64,000 nt of DNA, from NCBI RefSeq assembly GCF_051958935.1, contig NZ_JBQCFP010000129.1:1-64000 (forward strand), given 5' to 3'. A model generated the notes under the pieces. It did not search any database and had not been told where the DNA came from. It worked only from the letters and a program-made list of their open reading frames with translations. The position numbers were made by a program, and so were the translations under genes. Below, piece by piece: positions 54,955 through 64,000 of this stretch; within the stretch, counting starts at the first letter, position 1; each line of letters begins with the position of its first letter. The DNA comes from Dokdonella_A sp051958935. GTDB lineage: Bacteria; Pseudomonadota; Gammaproteobacteria; Xanthomonadales; Rhodanobacteraceae.

Positions 54955-55710
54955 ATGTTCCGTTTTGCCTGCACGGCGGCGTTCGCGCTCGCCGGTATTT
55001 CCGTCGCGCATGCCGGGATCGACCTGCACGGCGCCGACTGCGGCCTGCACAGCGACTACTCGATGGCGATCAAGCCGGATGCGCTCGTGTTCACGCGCAA
55101 TGGCGGGCCGGCGGCCGAAATCGTCATCGCGCACGGCACCCTGCGCGTCGACGGTCGCGAGATCGAACTCGGCACCGCCGACCGCGAGCGCGTGCTCGGC
55201 ATCGAGCATGGCGTGCGCGACGTGCTGCCGCAGGTGCGCGAGATCGCGCACGACGCAATCCAGATCGCATTCGACGCCGTCACCGAAGTGTCGGGCGCAT
55301 TCGCCAAGGACGCCGAGACCGCGCGCGCGAGCGCACAGCGACTCGCGCGCGTGTCGGCGGACGTCCATCGCCAGATCGACGCGAACGAAAACCTCTCGGC
55401 GTGGAAGTACGAGGATCTCGATCGGCTCATCGCCGAGGGCGTCGGCACGCTCGTCGCCGAAGTCGTCGGCAACGTCGCCGGCCAGGCCGTCAGCGTCGCC
55501 CTCAGCGGCGACGAAAAGGCCGCCGCCGAACTCCAGGCGCGCGCGGACGGCATCGACGACAAGGTCGAGCGCATCGTCGCCAAGCGCAGCAAGGAGCTCG
55601 AAACGCGGGCCAGCAGCGTGTGCGCGCGCCTGCGCACCCTCGCGCGGCTGGAGGCCGAACTCGAGGCGCGGCCGCTCGGGCGCCGCCTCGACCTCGTGCG
55701 CGTCGACTGA
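54955..55710 (+). CDS. DUF2884 (YggN-like) periplasmic protein
   Basis: The 251-residue protein has a signal peptide that ends at VAHAG (about 20). The mature part opens with a beta segment (GADCGLHSDYSMAIKPDALVF, EIVIAHGTLRVDGREIEL) and continues with long helices (IAHDAIQIAFDAVTEV, AAELQARADGIDDKVERIV). It fits the DUF2884 family, which has no known role. The aggagg ribosome site 7 bases before 54955 fixes the start. Confidence 0.78.
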   Translation: MFRFACTAAFALAGISVAHAGIDLHGADCGLHSDYSMAIKPDALVFTRNGGPAAEIVIAHGTLRVDGREIELGTADRERVLGIEHGVRDVLPQVREIAHDAIQIAFDAVTEVSGAFAKDAETARASAQRLARVSADVHRQIDANENLSAWKYEDLDRLIAEGVGTLVAEVVGNVAGQAVSVALSGDEKAAAELQARADGIDDKVERIVAKRSKELETRASSVCARLRTLARLEAELEARPLGRRLDLVRVD

Positions 55711-55845
55711 ACCGCGCCACTGCGGCGACGGCAGCGGGTGCCGTCGTCGCGGCCCGGCGCGCGCTCTCGCGACGGCGGAACATTCCTGCGCGCGCGTGCG
55801 CGATTGCCTGATGCAACTTGCGGGGCGGCACACTAGCATTGCGCG

Positions 55846-57666
55846 ATGGCATCGCGCGCAGAACAGGTTCTCCAGTCCGTCTTCGGTTATCCCGCGTTCC
55901 GCGGCGAGCAGCAGGCGATCATCGAACACGTGGCCGGTGGCGGCGACGCGCTGGTCCTGATGCCGACCGGCGGCGGCAAGTCGCTGTGCTACCAGATTCC
56001 CGCGCTGCTGCGCGACGGCTGCGCGATCGTCGTGTCGCCACTGATCGCTCTGATGCAGGACCAGGTCGACGCGCTGCGCCAGCTCGGCGTCGAAGCGGCG
56101 TTCCTCAATTCGAGCCTCGACGCCGCGGCCCAGCGCGAGGTCGAGCGGCGCTTCGCCGAGGGAGCGCTGAAACTGCTCTACGTCGCGCCCGAGCGCCTGC
56201 TCACCGAGCGTTGCCTCGACCTCGTCGCGCGTGCCGGGGTCGCGTTGTTCGCGATCGACGAGGCGCATTGCGTATCGCAGTGGGGGCACGACTTCCGCCC
56301 CGAATACCGCCAGCTGACCCTGCTGCACGAACGCTTCCCGTCGATTCCGCGCATCGCGCTCACCGCGACCGCCGACGCGCCGACGCGGCGCGAGATCGTC
56401 GAGCGCCTCGCGCTCGAGTCCGCGCGTGAATTCGTCGCCAGCTTCGACCGACCCAACATCCGCTATCGCGTGGTCGAGAAGGACGATGCGCGTCGACAGC
56501 TCAAAGATTTCCTCGGCGCGCATGCGGGCGAGTCGGGCATCGTCTATTGCCTGTCGCGCCGCAAGGTCGACGACATCGCCGAATGGCTCGCCGGCGAGGG
56601 CGTCACCGCGCTGCCGTACCACGCCGGCATGGATGCCGGCCTGCGTGCGCGCAACCAGCAGCGCTTCCTGCGCGAGGACGGCGTCGTGATGGTCGCGACG
56701 ATCGCGTTCGGCATGGGCATCGACAAGCCCGACGTGCGATTCGTCGCGCATGTCGACCTGCCCAAGAGCATGGAAGGCTACTACCAGGAGACCGGGCGCG
56801 CCGGACGCGACGGCCTGCCCGCCGACGCGTGGCTTTGCTATGGCCTCGCCGACGTCGTCACACTGGCGCAGTTCATCGCGCAGTCCGAGTCGGGCGAGGA
56901 ACGCAAGCGCGTCGAGCGGCGCAAGCTCGACGAACTCCTCGGCTACGCGGAGACGACCGCATGCCGGCGCCAGCGGCTGCTCGCCTATTTCGGCGAGACA
57001 CTCGGCGAGCCATGCGGCAATTGCGACAACTGCCTGGATCCGCCCGAGACCTGGGATGCGAGCATCGTCGCGCAGAAGGCGCTCTCGTGCGTGTATCGCA
57101 CCGGCCAACGCTTCGGCGTCGGCCATCTCACGGCGGTGCTGCGCGGCGAAGCCGACGACCGGGTGCGGAGCCTCGGGCACGACCGGCTCAGCACGTACGG
57201 CGTCGGCACCGAACTCGACAAGCAGCAATGGCGCGGCGTGTTCCGCCAACTCGTCGCGACCGGCCTGCTCACGCCGGACGACGAGGGCTACGGCACGTTG
57301 CGACTCACCCCGGCGAGCCGCGCGGTGCTGCGCGGCGAGCAGCCGGTGCACCTGCGCCGGCAGGCCGATCGCGGCGAGCGGCGCGCACGCCGGCAGCAGG
57401 CGCGCGGCGATCGCGCACGCACGAGCCTCGACATTGCGACGCACGAGGCGCCGCTGTGGGACGCGTTGCGCGGCCTGCGCGCGCGACTGGCGAAAGAGCA
57501 GGGCGTGCCTGCCTACGTGATCTTCCACGACGCGACCCTGCTCGCGATGCTGCGCGAGCGTCCGCAGACGTTGGGCGCACTCGGCGCGATCAGCGGCGTC
57601 GGCGAGCGCAAGCTCGAGCGCTACGGCGAAGCCTTCCTCGACGCGTTGAACGCGCGCGCGGCCTGA
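55846..57666 (+). CDS. recQ: ATP-dependent DNA helicase RecQ
   Basis: RecQ unwinds DNA 3' to 5' and works in repair and replication restart. The 606 residues hold the helicase core with Walker A TGGGKS (41-46), DEAH in FAIDEAHCVSQWGHDFRPEY, the motif VATIAFGMGIDKPDV, the RQC zinc site with cysteines in LGEPCGNCDNCLDPPE, the winged helix (YGVGTELDKQQWRGVFRQLV) and a C-terminal HRDC domain (about 530-600). All parts of the family are present. It is a single gene. Confidence 0.96.
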   Translation: MASRAEQVLQSVFGYPAFRGEQQAIIEHVAGGGDALVLMPTGGGKSLCYQIPALLRDGCAIVVSPLIALMQDQVDALRQLGVEAAFLNSSLDAAAQREVERRFAEGALKLLYVAPERLLTERCLDLVARAGVALFAIDEAHCVSQWGHDFRPEYRQLTLLHERFPSIPRIALTATADAPTRREIVERLALESAREFVASFDRPNIRYRVVEKDDARRQLKDFLGAHAGESGIVYCLSRRKVDDIAEWLAGEGVTALPYHAGMDAGLRARNQQRFLREDGVVMVATIAFGMGIDKPDVRFVAHVDLPKSMEGYYQETGRAGRDGLPADAWLCYGLADVVTLAQFIAQSESGEERKRVERRKLDELLGYAETTACRRQRLLAYFGETLGEPCGNCDNCLDPPETWDASIVAQKALSCVYRTGQRFGVGHLTAVLRGEADDRVRSLGHDRLSTYGVGTELDKQQWRGVFRQLVATGLLTPDDEGYGTLRLTPASRAVLRGEQPVHLRRQADRGERRARRQQARGDRARTSLDIATHEAPLWDALRGLRARLAKEQGVPAYVIFHDATLLAMLRERPQTLGALGAISGVGERKLERYGEAFLDALNARAA

Positions 57667-57743
57667 GCGGCGCCGGCGCGGCATGTCCGAACCGCAACCG
57701 GTTCGGCGTTCCCCGTCACCGTCCGCACTCAGGAATCCGCGTC

Positions 57744-59210
57744 ATGAAGACTTCGAACGCCCGTGTCGTTCCGCCCAGTTCCTCGCTGCGCCCGCTCGCC
57801 GCCTGCATGGCCGCGTGCCTGTCCGTCACCGCGCCCGCGCTGCACGCGGGTTCGCGCCTGGACGCCTTGCGCGCGCACGTGAGCGATGGCCGCGTCGTCG
57901 TGCCGCCGGCCCTGCTGCAACACCTGCTCGGCACGGCCGAGTCCGCGGCGCCCGCCCGGCCGTCGTCGACGCGGGTCGTCACCAACTGCGACGACAGCGG
58001 CGCAGGCAGCCTGCGCGACACGATCGGTGCGGCGCTCACCGACGATACGATCGACCTCACGCAGCTCACGTGCAGCCGCATCACCCTCACGAGCGGCGCG
58101 ATCTACTTCGCGCAGAACAATCTCGCGATACAGGGCCCGGGCGCGAACCGGCTCGTGATCGACGGTGATCTGCATGACGGCATCTTCGTCGACCTCGGCA
58201 CGGGTACGGTCGAGGTATCGGGCGTCATGATGGAAAACAGCTTCAAGTACCGCACGACCGACGACGCGCTCGGCGGTTGCGTACATGCGCAGGGTAGCGT
58301 CGTGCTCGACCGCGTGCTCATGCGCAACTGCAACGCGCTGAGCACCGGGAACCGCGCCGCGCTCGGTGGCGCGGTATGGGCGGGAGCAGGGGTGGTGCTG
58401 CAGGACAGCGTCATCACTGGCAGCATGGCCAAGGCGACGGGCTGGGGCTACGCCAGCGGCGGCGCCGTCTATGCGCGCGACGGGCTGGTCAGCAAGTACA
58501 GCACGATTTCCAACAACGTCGCGATCAGCGAAAGCGCGACGCCCTCGTTCGGCGGTGGCCTGTTCATCTGGAACGGCGGCCTCGTGCTCGGCTCGACGAT
58601 CTCCGGCAACCAGGCCGCGCGCATGGGCGGCATCGCCACCAAGGGTGATCCGAGCTACACGCTGACGATGGTCAACAGCACCGTGTCCGACAATGTCGCC
58701 AACCGGTTCGGCGGCATCTTCTCGGTCGGCAAGCTCAACCTCTACAACAGCACGATCGCGTTCAACACCTCGCACGAGTGGGACGTCGGCCTCGGCTACT
58801 ACCTCGGAGCCGGCGTGCACATCAGCGTCCCCGGTGAAATGGACAGCACGATCATCGCCAACAACGTCAACACGGCTGCGCCCTTGCAGTATCCGACCGT
58901 GGACCTGACCGGCAAGGCAGGGGCGGGCTTCAACGGCGGCCACAACAACGTGATGCTCTGCGGCGCGCCCTGCCCGAACGACACCACGCACGACGATCCG
59001 GGCCTGGGCCCGCTCAAGGACCAGGGAGGCTCGACGCGCACGCGCCGACCGACACCGGGCATCTGGGACACGTTCGGTGGCAACAACGTGCTCGGTTGGG
59101 CATGGGACCAGCGCGGCGTCGGCTATCCGCGCCAGTCACCACCCGACTGGCCGGAGATCGGCGCGCTGCAGATCAACTCCGAGCTCATCTTCGCGAACGG
59201 CTTCAACTGA
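57744..59210 (+). CDS. Secreted right-handed beta-helix protein with an IFANGF tail
   Basis: The 488-residue product has a long signal peptide (ends near ALHAG, about 35) and a region of short repeats with parallel beta-helix spacing (LAIQGPGANRLVIDGD, GGAVWAGAGVVLQDSVITGS, GGAVYARDGLVSKYSTISNN, GGGLFIWNGGLVLGSTISGN). The first part matches polymorphic outer-membrane protein repeats (NCDDSGAGSLRDTI). The fold is typical of pectin lyase-like proteins but no catalytic site is visible. It ends ELIFANGFN. I recall such ends in secreted proteins of Dokdonella and relatives. Confidence 0.7.
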   Translation: MKTSNARVVPPSSSLRPLAACMAACLSVTAPALHAGSRLDALRAHVSDGRVVVPPALLQHLLGTAESAAPARPSSTRVVTNCDDSGAGSLRDTIGAALTDDTIDLTQLTCSRITLTSGAIYFAQNNLAIQGPGANRLVIDGDLHDGIFVDLGTGTVEVSGVMMENSFKYRTTDDALGGCVHAQGSVVLDRVLMRNCNALSTGNRAALGGAVWAGAGVVLQDSVITGSMAKATGWGYASGGAVYARDGLVSKYSTISNNVAISESATPSFGGGLFIWNGGLVLGSTISGNQAARMGGIATKGDPSYTLTMVNSTVSDNVANRFGGIFSVGKLNLYNSTIAFNTSHEWDVGLGYYLGAGVHISVPGEMDSTIIANNVNTAAPLQYPTVDLTGKAGAGFNGGHNNVMLCGAPCPNDTTHDDPGLGPLKDQGGSTRTRRPTPGIWDTFGGNNVLGWAWDQRGVGYPRQSPPDWPEIGALQINSELIFANGFN

Positions 59211-59362
59211 CGTCGACACGACGGACCTTGCGCCCGCGGGGTCGCCTGCAGGCGCGGCGCGACGCCGCGCCGTGCCTGCGGGCGCGCCGTGGGACAGCGC
59301 GGTTCGGTTAGACTGCGTGCGGCCGCCACTGGCGGCCGCTGCCCGCACGTCGACCGCACCGC

Positions 59363-60775
59363 ATGCCCGATCCCCGCACGCCGAAAACGCCGCGCACCCC
59401 GCTTCGTCGCCGTGCGCCGCTCGTCGCCGTGCTCCTCCTCGGCGGATGCGCAGTGGCGCCGTTGCCGCCGCTGCAGCGCGATGCGCCGAGCACGTGGCAG
59501 CACGCGGATCGCGTCGACGCGCCGGCGCCGGACCTGCGCGGCTGGTGGAAGGCATTCGGCGACACCGAGCTCGATCGCCTCGTCGATGCCGCGCTCGCCG
59601 ACAATCTCGGCATCGCCCAGGCCCGCCTCCGGATCGAGGCCGCGCGCCTGCTGGATGCGCATGCGAACGACGCGTCGTTGCCGCAGTTCGGCTTCCGCAC
59701 CTACGCCGAGCCGACGCCCGACAGCAGCGCGAGTTATTTCCAGGCGGGCTTCGACGCCAAATGGGAGTTCGGCCTGTTCGGTCGCGCGCAAAGCCGCGCG
59801 CGCGTGTGCGCCGGCGATCTCGGCATCGCCGAGAGCGAGGCGCAGGCCGCGCGTGTGAGCGTCGTCGCCGAAGTCGTGCGCACGTACGTCGAGCTGCGCG
59901 GCGCCGAACGCCGCCTCGAATTGCTCGAACGCATCGCGGCGCAGGCCGGACGCAGGCGCGACTTGCTGGCGACGCGCGAGCGATTGCACCTCGCTGCCGC
60001 ACGCGAAGTCGCGCATGCGCGCGACGACGAGGCGGCCGCACAGGCGGCGTTGGCCGAACCGCGTGCGGCGATCGTGCGTGCGCGCCGGCAGCTCGCCGCC
60101 CTGCTCGCGCGCGACGACGAGGAGGGGGTGGCCAGCGGCGCACCACCCGTGCTCGGCGTGACGGCGGCGGCGATCGATGTGCTGCCGGCCGATCTCTTGC
60201 GCACGCGCCCGGAGATCCGCCGCGCCGAGCATGAAGTCGAGAAGGCCGCCGGCGAACTCGGCATCGCCGAATCGGATCTGTATCCGCACATCGGCCTTGG
60301 TGGCGCGTTGACCTACGCCGCGCGCGTGATCGGCCACACGCGTCTGTCGAACGCGGACGGCATCGTCACGTTCGGCCCCGCGATCGAGATTCCGTTGTTC
60401 GACTGGGGCGCGCGCCACGCTGCGAAGGATGCGAGGGCCAGGGCGCTGCAGGCCAGCGTGCTCGCCTATCGCCAGGCCGTGCTCGATGGCGTCGCCGAGG
60501 TCGAGACGGCGATGGCCGCGCTGCATGAACGCACGCGTGCCGCCGGCGCACTGCGCGACGGCGCGGCGGCACTCGGCGACGAGGCGCACTCGACCGCGGC
60601 ACTGCAGCGCCTCGGGCTCGCCGACGGCATCGACACCGCCGCGTCGGACACGGCCGCGCTGCAGGCCCAGCTCGATCTCCTCGCGGCGGAGCAGGAGCGC
60701 AGCCTCGCGTTCGTCGCGTTGTACAAGGCGCTCGGCGGCGCGCCGCTGCCGTCCGCTCAAGGCGGTACCGGCTGA
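59363..60775 (+). CDS. Outer membrane efflux factor (NodT/OprM type lipoprotein)
   Basis: The 470-residue outer membrane factor has a lipobox at LLGGC (C29), the N-terminal domain WWKAFGDTELDRLVDAALADN and two repeats of long helices with beta segments (SYFQAGFDAKWEFGLFGRAQ, FGPAIEIPLFDWGARH), typical of TolC-like channel lipoproteins. It would form the exit duct of an ABC or RND efflux system. It is followed directly by the ABC permease (TGATG overlap), the ATPase, chrA and the start of an adaptor. Confidence 0.88.
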   Translation: MPDPRTPKTPRTPLRRRAPLVAVLLLGGCAVAPLPPLQRDAPSTWQHADRVDAPAPDLRGWWKAFGDTELDRLVDAALADNLGIAQARLRIEAARLLDAHANDASLPQFGFRTYAEPTPDSSASYFQAGFDAKWEFGLFGRAQSRARVCAGDLGIAESEAQAARVSVVAEVVRTYVELRGAERRLELLERIAAQAGRRRDLLATRERLHLAAAREVAHARDDEAAAQAALAEPRAAIVRARRQLAALLARDDEEGVASGAPPVLGVTAAAIDVLPADLLRTRPEIRRAEHEVEKAAGELGIAESDLYPHIGLGGALTYAARVIGHTRLSNADGIVTFGPAIEIPLFDWGARHAAKDARARALQASVLAYRQAVLDGVAEVETAMAALHERTRAAGALRDGAAALGDEAHSTAALQRLGLADGIDTAASDTAALQAQLDLLAAEQERSLAFVALYKALGGAPLPSAQGGTG

Positions 60776-61902
60776 TGGTGCCGCTCGCACGCAAGACGCT
60801 CGTGCACGAATGGCGGCGCTTCCTGCCGTCCGCGCTCGCGGTCGCGTTCTCGGGCCTGCTGCTGCTCGTGCAGGCGGCGCTCGTGTTCGGCATCTTCAAC
60901 AGCTCCGCGGTGTACATCCGCAAGTCCGGCGGCGATCTCTGGCTCGGCTATCCCGGCACGCAGAGCATCGAACTCGGCCGGCCGATCCCGCAGCAGGCGG
61001 AGATCGCCGCGCTGATGGACCCGGCGGTCGAGCGGGTCGAGCCGTTCGACTGGATCGACGGCGACTGGCGTGGTCCCGCCGACAAGGGGGGCGTGTCGGT
61101 GTTCGTGTCCGGCATCGACACGCGCGCCGATGCGCTCATGTTCGCCGATGCGCTCACGCCCGGGCTGCGTGCGCGGCTCGACGAGCCCGACGGCGTGATC
61201 GTCGATCGCGCAGATCTCCCCAAGCTCGGCCTCGACGTCGGCGGACAGGCGGTCGTCAACGGTCATCGCGTGCGGATCGTCGGCGTCGGCAGCGGCCTGC
61301 GTGCGCTCGGTGGCGTCAACATCGTCACCTCGCTCGCGACCTCACGCCGCCTCGCCGACGGCGACAGCGGCGGCCGCGTCGCCTACTACGTGGTCAAGCT
61401 GCGCGCCGGCAGCGACGCGGCGGCCGTGCGCAAGCGCCTGCAGCCGCACGGGCAGCGCACGTTCGAGGTGTGGACGCGCGACGCGTTCGCGCGGCGCGCG
61501 GTCAGTTACTGGATGTTCGAGACCGGCGCGGGCCTCGGCGTGGTGTTGCTCGCGATCGTCGTTGTCGTGGTCGGCGCGTTGATCACGAGCCAGACCTTGA
61601 TGGGCGCGGTCGCCGGCTCGATCCGCGAGTATGCGACGCTGCATGCCCTCGGCGTCGGTTTCGCGCGCCTGCGGCGCGTCGTGCTCGAGCAAGCCGCATG
61701 GGTCGGCGCGTTCGGCCTTCTCGTCGGCGGCGTCGCCACCGCCGTCGTGGTCCTGCTCGCGCACCGGCGCGACGTGCCCGTGCAACTGGACATCGTCACC
61801 GTCGCGGTCTGTGCGACGCTGGTGATGGGCATCGCCTTGCTGTCCGGTCTTGCCGCCGTGCGCGCATTGCGCCACGCCGATCCGGCGTTGCTGCTGCGCT
61901 GA
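60775..61902 (+). CDS. ABC transporter permease (DevC/FtsX type)
   Basis: The 375-residue protein has one N-terminal membrane helix (18-38, ALAVAFSGLLLLVQAAL), a periplasmic domain (about 45-230) and three C-terminal helices (about 250-275, 300-325, 340-360), the FtsX/MacB topology. The strings GGDLWLGYP and GVVLLAIVVVVVGALITSQTL fit DevC-like permeases. It pairs with the ATPase encoded immediately downstream. DevC-type systems work with a periplasmic adaptor and an outer membrane factor; the factor is encoded just upstream. Confidence 0.85.
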   Translation: MVPLARKTLVHEWRRFLPSALAVAFSGLLLLVQAALVFGIFNSSAVYIRKSGGDLWLGYPGTQSIELGRPIPQQAEIAALMDPAVERVEPFDWIDGDWRGPADKGGVSVFVSGIDTRADALMFADALTPGLRARLDEPDGVIVDRADLPKLGLDVGGQAVVNGHRVRIVGVGSGLRALGGVNIVTSLATSRRLADGDSGGRVAYYVVKLRAGSDAAAVRKRLQPHGQRTFEVWTRDAFARRAVSYWMFETGAGLGVVLLAIVVVVVGALITSQTLMGAVAGSIREYATLHALGVGFARLRRVVLEQAAWVGAFGLLVGGVATAVVVLLAHRRDVPVQLDIVTVAVCATLVMGIALLSGLAAVRALRHADPALLLR

Positions 61903-61903
61903 C

Positions 61904-62608
61904 ATGAACGCCGCCCTGGTCGCCGATGCGTTGTCGAAGTCGTTCACCACCGGCGCGGTGCGTACCGACGTGCTGCGCGACCTGTCGATCGAGATCATGG
62001 CCGGCGAGCTCACGCTCGTCTCGGGTCCGTCCGGCTGCGGCAAGAGCACGTTGCTGGCGATCCTCAGCGGCTTGCTGCGCCCGGACGGTGGCCGAGCGTT
62101 CGCGCTTGGCCAGGACCTCGCGCGTCTTGCGCCGGCGGAACTCGAGCGGTTCCGGCTGCGCCACACCGGTTTCGTGTTCCAGGGTTTCAACCTGTTCCCG
62201 GCGCTCAGCGCGCTCGAGCAGGTGATGCTGCCGCTCGGCTACCTCGGCATCGACGACGCCAGCGCACGACGGCGCGCGAGCGACGCGCTCGCCGAGGTCG
62301 GCCTCGGCAGCCGCATTCAGCTCAAGCCGGCGGAACTGTCCGGCGGCGAGAAGCAGCGCGTCGCGATCGCGCGCGCGCTCGCGAAGGAGCCGCAGCTGCT
62401 GTTCGCCGACGAGCCGACCAGCGCGCTCGACGCGGCCAACGGCCAGATCGTCATCGATACCCTGCATCGGATCGCGCGCACGCATGGGGCGACGGTGCTC
62501 TGCGTGAGCCACGATCCTCGCCTCGTCGGCCACGCCGACCGCGTGCTCGCGATGGAAGACGGACGCATCCTCGCCGACCGGCGCGTCGGCGCGCCGGCGC
62601 CGGCGTGA
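61904..62608 (+). CDS. ABC transporter ATP-binding protein (DevA/LolD/MacB type)
   Basis: The 234-residue ATPase has Walker A GPSGCGKS, signature LSGGEKQRVAIARAL, Walker B LLFADEPTSALD and a switch His in VSHD. LSGGEKQR and ADEPTSALD are marks of the LolD/MacB/DevA subgroup. It starts 1 base after the permease stop and overlaps the chrA start by 4 bases (GTGA). It powers the permease at 60775. Confidence 0.9.
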   Translation: MNAALVADALSKSFTTGAVRTDVLRDLSIEIMAGELTLVSGPSGCGKSTLLAILSGLLRPDGGRAFALGQDLARLAPAELERFRLRHTGFVFQGFNLFPALSALEQVMLPLGYLGIDDASARRRASDALAEVGLGSRIQLKPAELSGGEKQRVAIARALAKEPQLLFADEPTSALDAANGQIVIDTLHRIARTHGATVLCVSHDPRLVGHADRVLAMEDGRILADRRVGAPAPA

Positions 62609-63774
62609 GCGCGGAGCGCGCAGGCGACGTGTTCGCGCAGGCGCTGCGCCTCGGCGCGACCTCGGTCGGCGGGCCGATCGCCCACCGCGGCGATTTCGAG
62701 CGCACCTACGTGCGCCGCCTGCGCTGGCTCGACGCGGACGAATACGCAAGCCTCGTCGCGACCTGCCAGGTGCTGCCCGGCCCGACCAGCAGCCAAGTCG
62801 GCTTCCTGATTGGCCTGCGCCGCGCCGGGTGGGCGGGCGCGTTCGCTGCCTGGCTCGGCTTCACGACGCCGTCGGCGCTGCTCATGCTCGCATTCGCGTG
62901 GACGCTGCCACGCCTTTCCGCGTCACCCGCGGTGCTGTTGCACGGCCTCGCCCTTGCGACCGTCGCGGTGGTCGCGCAGGCGGTGGCGAGCATGGCACGA
63001 CGGCTTTGCACGGACGTTGCACGCGTGGCGATCGCCGGTGCCGGCGCGTTCGCCATGCTGCTTCACGGCAGCGCCGCGCTGCAGTTCGTCGTGCTCGCCG
63101 CGGGCGCCGTGCTCGGCATGCTCGCGTGCCGCGACGCGACCCTGCCTCGCGGCGCTGCGGCGGCGGTGACGACGTCGCGCGCGGCGCTGCTCGCGCCCGC
63201 GCTCGCCCTCGCCGGCGTCGTCGGGGCGTTCGCCGCCGCCGCATTCGCGCCGCACGGCGCGGCGGCGTTCCTCGGCGTGTTCTACCGCGCCGGCACGCTC
63301 GTGTTCGGCGGCGGCCACGTCGTGCTGCCGCTGTTGCGCGACGGACTCGTGCCTGCGTGGATCGGCGACGACGCATTCCTGTCGGCCTATGGCTTCGCGC
63401 AGGCGCTGCCGGGGCCGCTGTTCGCGATCGCCGCGTATCTCGGCGCGGTGGCGTCGCCGCCGGGCGGCATCGCCGCGATGGCGGCGTTGGCGCTGCTCGC
63501 GTTGTTCCTGCCCGGGATGCTGCTTGCGGTCGGTGCGCATCACCTGTTCGGCCGCGCGGCGTCGCGCGCGCGCGTGGCGCCCGCGCTGGCCGGCGTCAAC
63601 GCGGCGGTGGTCGGCCTGCTCGCCGCGGCGTTGTACGATCCGGTCTTCACCGGCGCCGTGCACGGCACCGCGGATGCGATGATCGCGCTCGGCGCGCTCG
63701 TGCTGCTGGGGGCGCGGGTGCCGCCGCTCGCGGTCGTTGCCGGTTGCGTCGCGTGCGCGATGCTCGCGTCGTGA
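62605..63774 (+). CDS. chrA: Chromate transporter ChrA family protein
   Basis: The 389-residue protein has two homologous halves with about ten hydrophobic helices. The first half has the family mark LGATSVGGPIAHRGDFERTYVRRLRWL and QVLPGPTSSQVGFLIG; the second has GTLVFGGGHVVLPLL and FAQALPGPLFAIAAYLG. ChrA exports chromate and may also carry sulfate. The GTG start overlaps the ATPase stop. The gene lies inside an efflux cluster, between the ABC part and an adaptor-like gene, which is unusual. Confidence 0.9.
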   Translation: MSAERAGDVFAQALRLGATSVGGPIAHRGDFERTYVRRLRWLDADEYASLVATCQVLPGPTSSQVGFLIGLRRAGWAGAFAAWLGFTTPSALLMLAFAWTLPRLSASPAVLLHGLALATVAVVAQAVASMARRLCTDVARVAIAGAGAFAMLLHGSAALQFVVLAAGAVLGMLACRDATLPRGAAAAVTTSRAALLAPALALAGVVGAFAAAAFAPHGAAAFLGVFYRAGTLVFGGGHVVLPLLRDGLVPAWIGDDAFLSAYGFAQALPGPLFAIAAYLGAVASPPGGIAAMAALALLALFLPGMLLAVGAHHLFGRAASRARVAPALAGVNAAVVGLLAAALYDPVFTGAVHGTADAMIALGALVLLGARVPPLAVVAGCVACAMLAS

Positions 63775-63827
63775 AACGCTCGTATATGCTCGGCGCACGC
63801 GCTCGCGCCGGTCGGAGGTGGGGTGGA

Positions 63828-64000
63828 ATGACGAAGAGGATGCGTGCGTGCTGGATACCGCTGCTGTTCGTGCCGATGTTGCTGCTGGCCGCGTGTTCCG
63901 ACGATGTGTTTGACCGCACGGCATCGGCGGCGCCCGCGAACGGCAGCTGGATCGCGATGGCGCGCGGCCAGGTCGATGTCGAGGGTGGCCTCATCCGCGT
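63828..64000 (+). CDS. Periplasmic adaptor (HlyD/DevB-like) lipoprotein, partial
   Basis: Only the first 57 residues are in the window. The ATG follows ggaggtggggtgga. A lipobox is at LLAAC (cysteine about residue 23). The visible end, GSWIAMARGQVDVEGGLIR, is typical of membrane-fusion proteins of ABC efflux systems at the start of their barrel domain (ARGKVDVEGG pattern). It would complete the outer membrane factor, permease and ATPase encoded upstream, but it stands after chrA and the 53-base gap. The rest lies beyond the window. Confidence 0.65.
   Translation, partial: MTKRMRACWIPLLFVPMLLLAACSDDVFDRTASAAPANGSWIAMARGQVDVEGGLIR

Overview
The window is a dense, high-GC proteobacterial chromosome segment with about 58 protein genes, short intergenic gaps and many 4-bp start/stop overlaps. 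No tRNA, rRNA, CRISPR array or prophage was seen. Gene content points to the Lysobacterales (Xanthomonadales): PilH and a FimX-like protein for type IV pili, 2-oxoglutarate dehydrogenase genes in one operon, EpmB beside EF-P, ubiG-gph, a ModE/OprO-P locus and degenerate heptamer repeats between genes. Rhodanobacteraceae (Dokdonella or Rudaea type) is my best inference; two secreted proteins ending in an I-F/Y-x-N/D-G-F/Y tail fit that. The taxonomy rests on recalled gene neighbourhoods, not on a search.

Layout. 1-13086 reads almost entirely leftward: pilH, an AcuI-type reductase, a decayed GIY-YIG cassette, lpd-odhB-odhA, a GNAT fusion, the L16 arginine hydroxylase gene (roxA), purB and a CorC/HlyC-type transporter. 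13230-16010 reads right: fumC and a duplicated-domain periplasmic protein. 16082-18694 is a leftward operon (small membrane protein, YtrA-type GntR repressor, ABC ATPase, ABC permease) with a clear promoter/operator. A MITE-like element separates it from an ABC-F gene. 21077-25982 holds an FKBP isomerase, ugd, gmd, slyX, a four-copy 109-bp tandem repeat and a DUF2058 gene. 26062-29722 has a secreted protein and a polyhydroxybutyrate cluster with phaR between two acetoacetyl-CoA reductase genes. 29793-35856 has gluQ, htpX, a FimX-like protein, epmB and efp. 35936-42681 has a deaminase, ubiG, a HAD phosphatase, a degenerate squalene-synthase-like protein, folE2 and dxs. 42791-49342 has a ClC channel, a 2-TM potassium channel, an HNH nuclease, a GNAT, an acyl-CoA dehydrogenase and a lipoprotein.

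49419-53537 is a molybdate locus: modABC leftward, modE rightward, then an OprO/OprP-type porin. Two ModE-like boxes lie in front of modA and the porin. 53595-64000 has a lipase-like hydrolase, a DUF2884 protein, recQ, a beta-helix protein, and an efflux cluster (outer-membrane factor, ABC permease, ABC ATPase, chrA, and the start of a periplasmic adaptor cut by the window end).

The most unusual items are the ModE-controlled porin with single-domain ModE and short ModC, the shared C-terminal tail of two secreted proteins, the 109-bp tandem array, the exact internal duplication in the periplasmic protein at 14856, and several small repeat families placed at gene borders. Each convergent gene pair has a hairpin or inverted repeat at its boundary.
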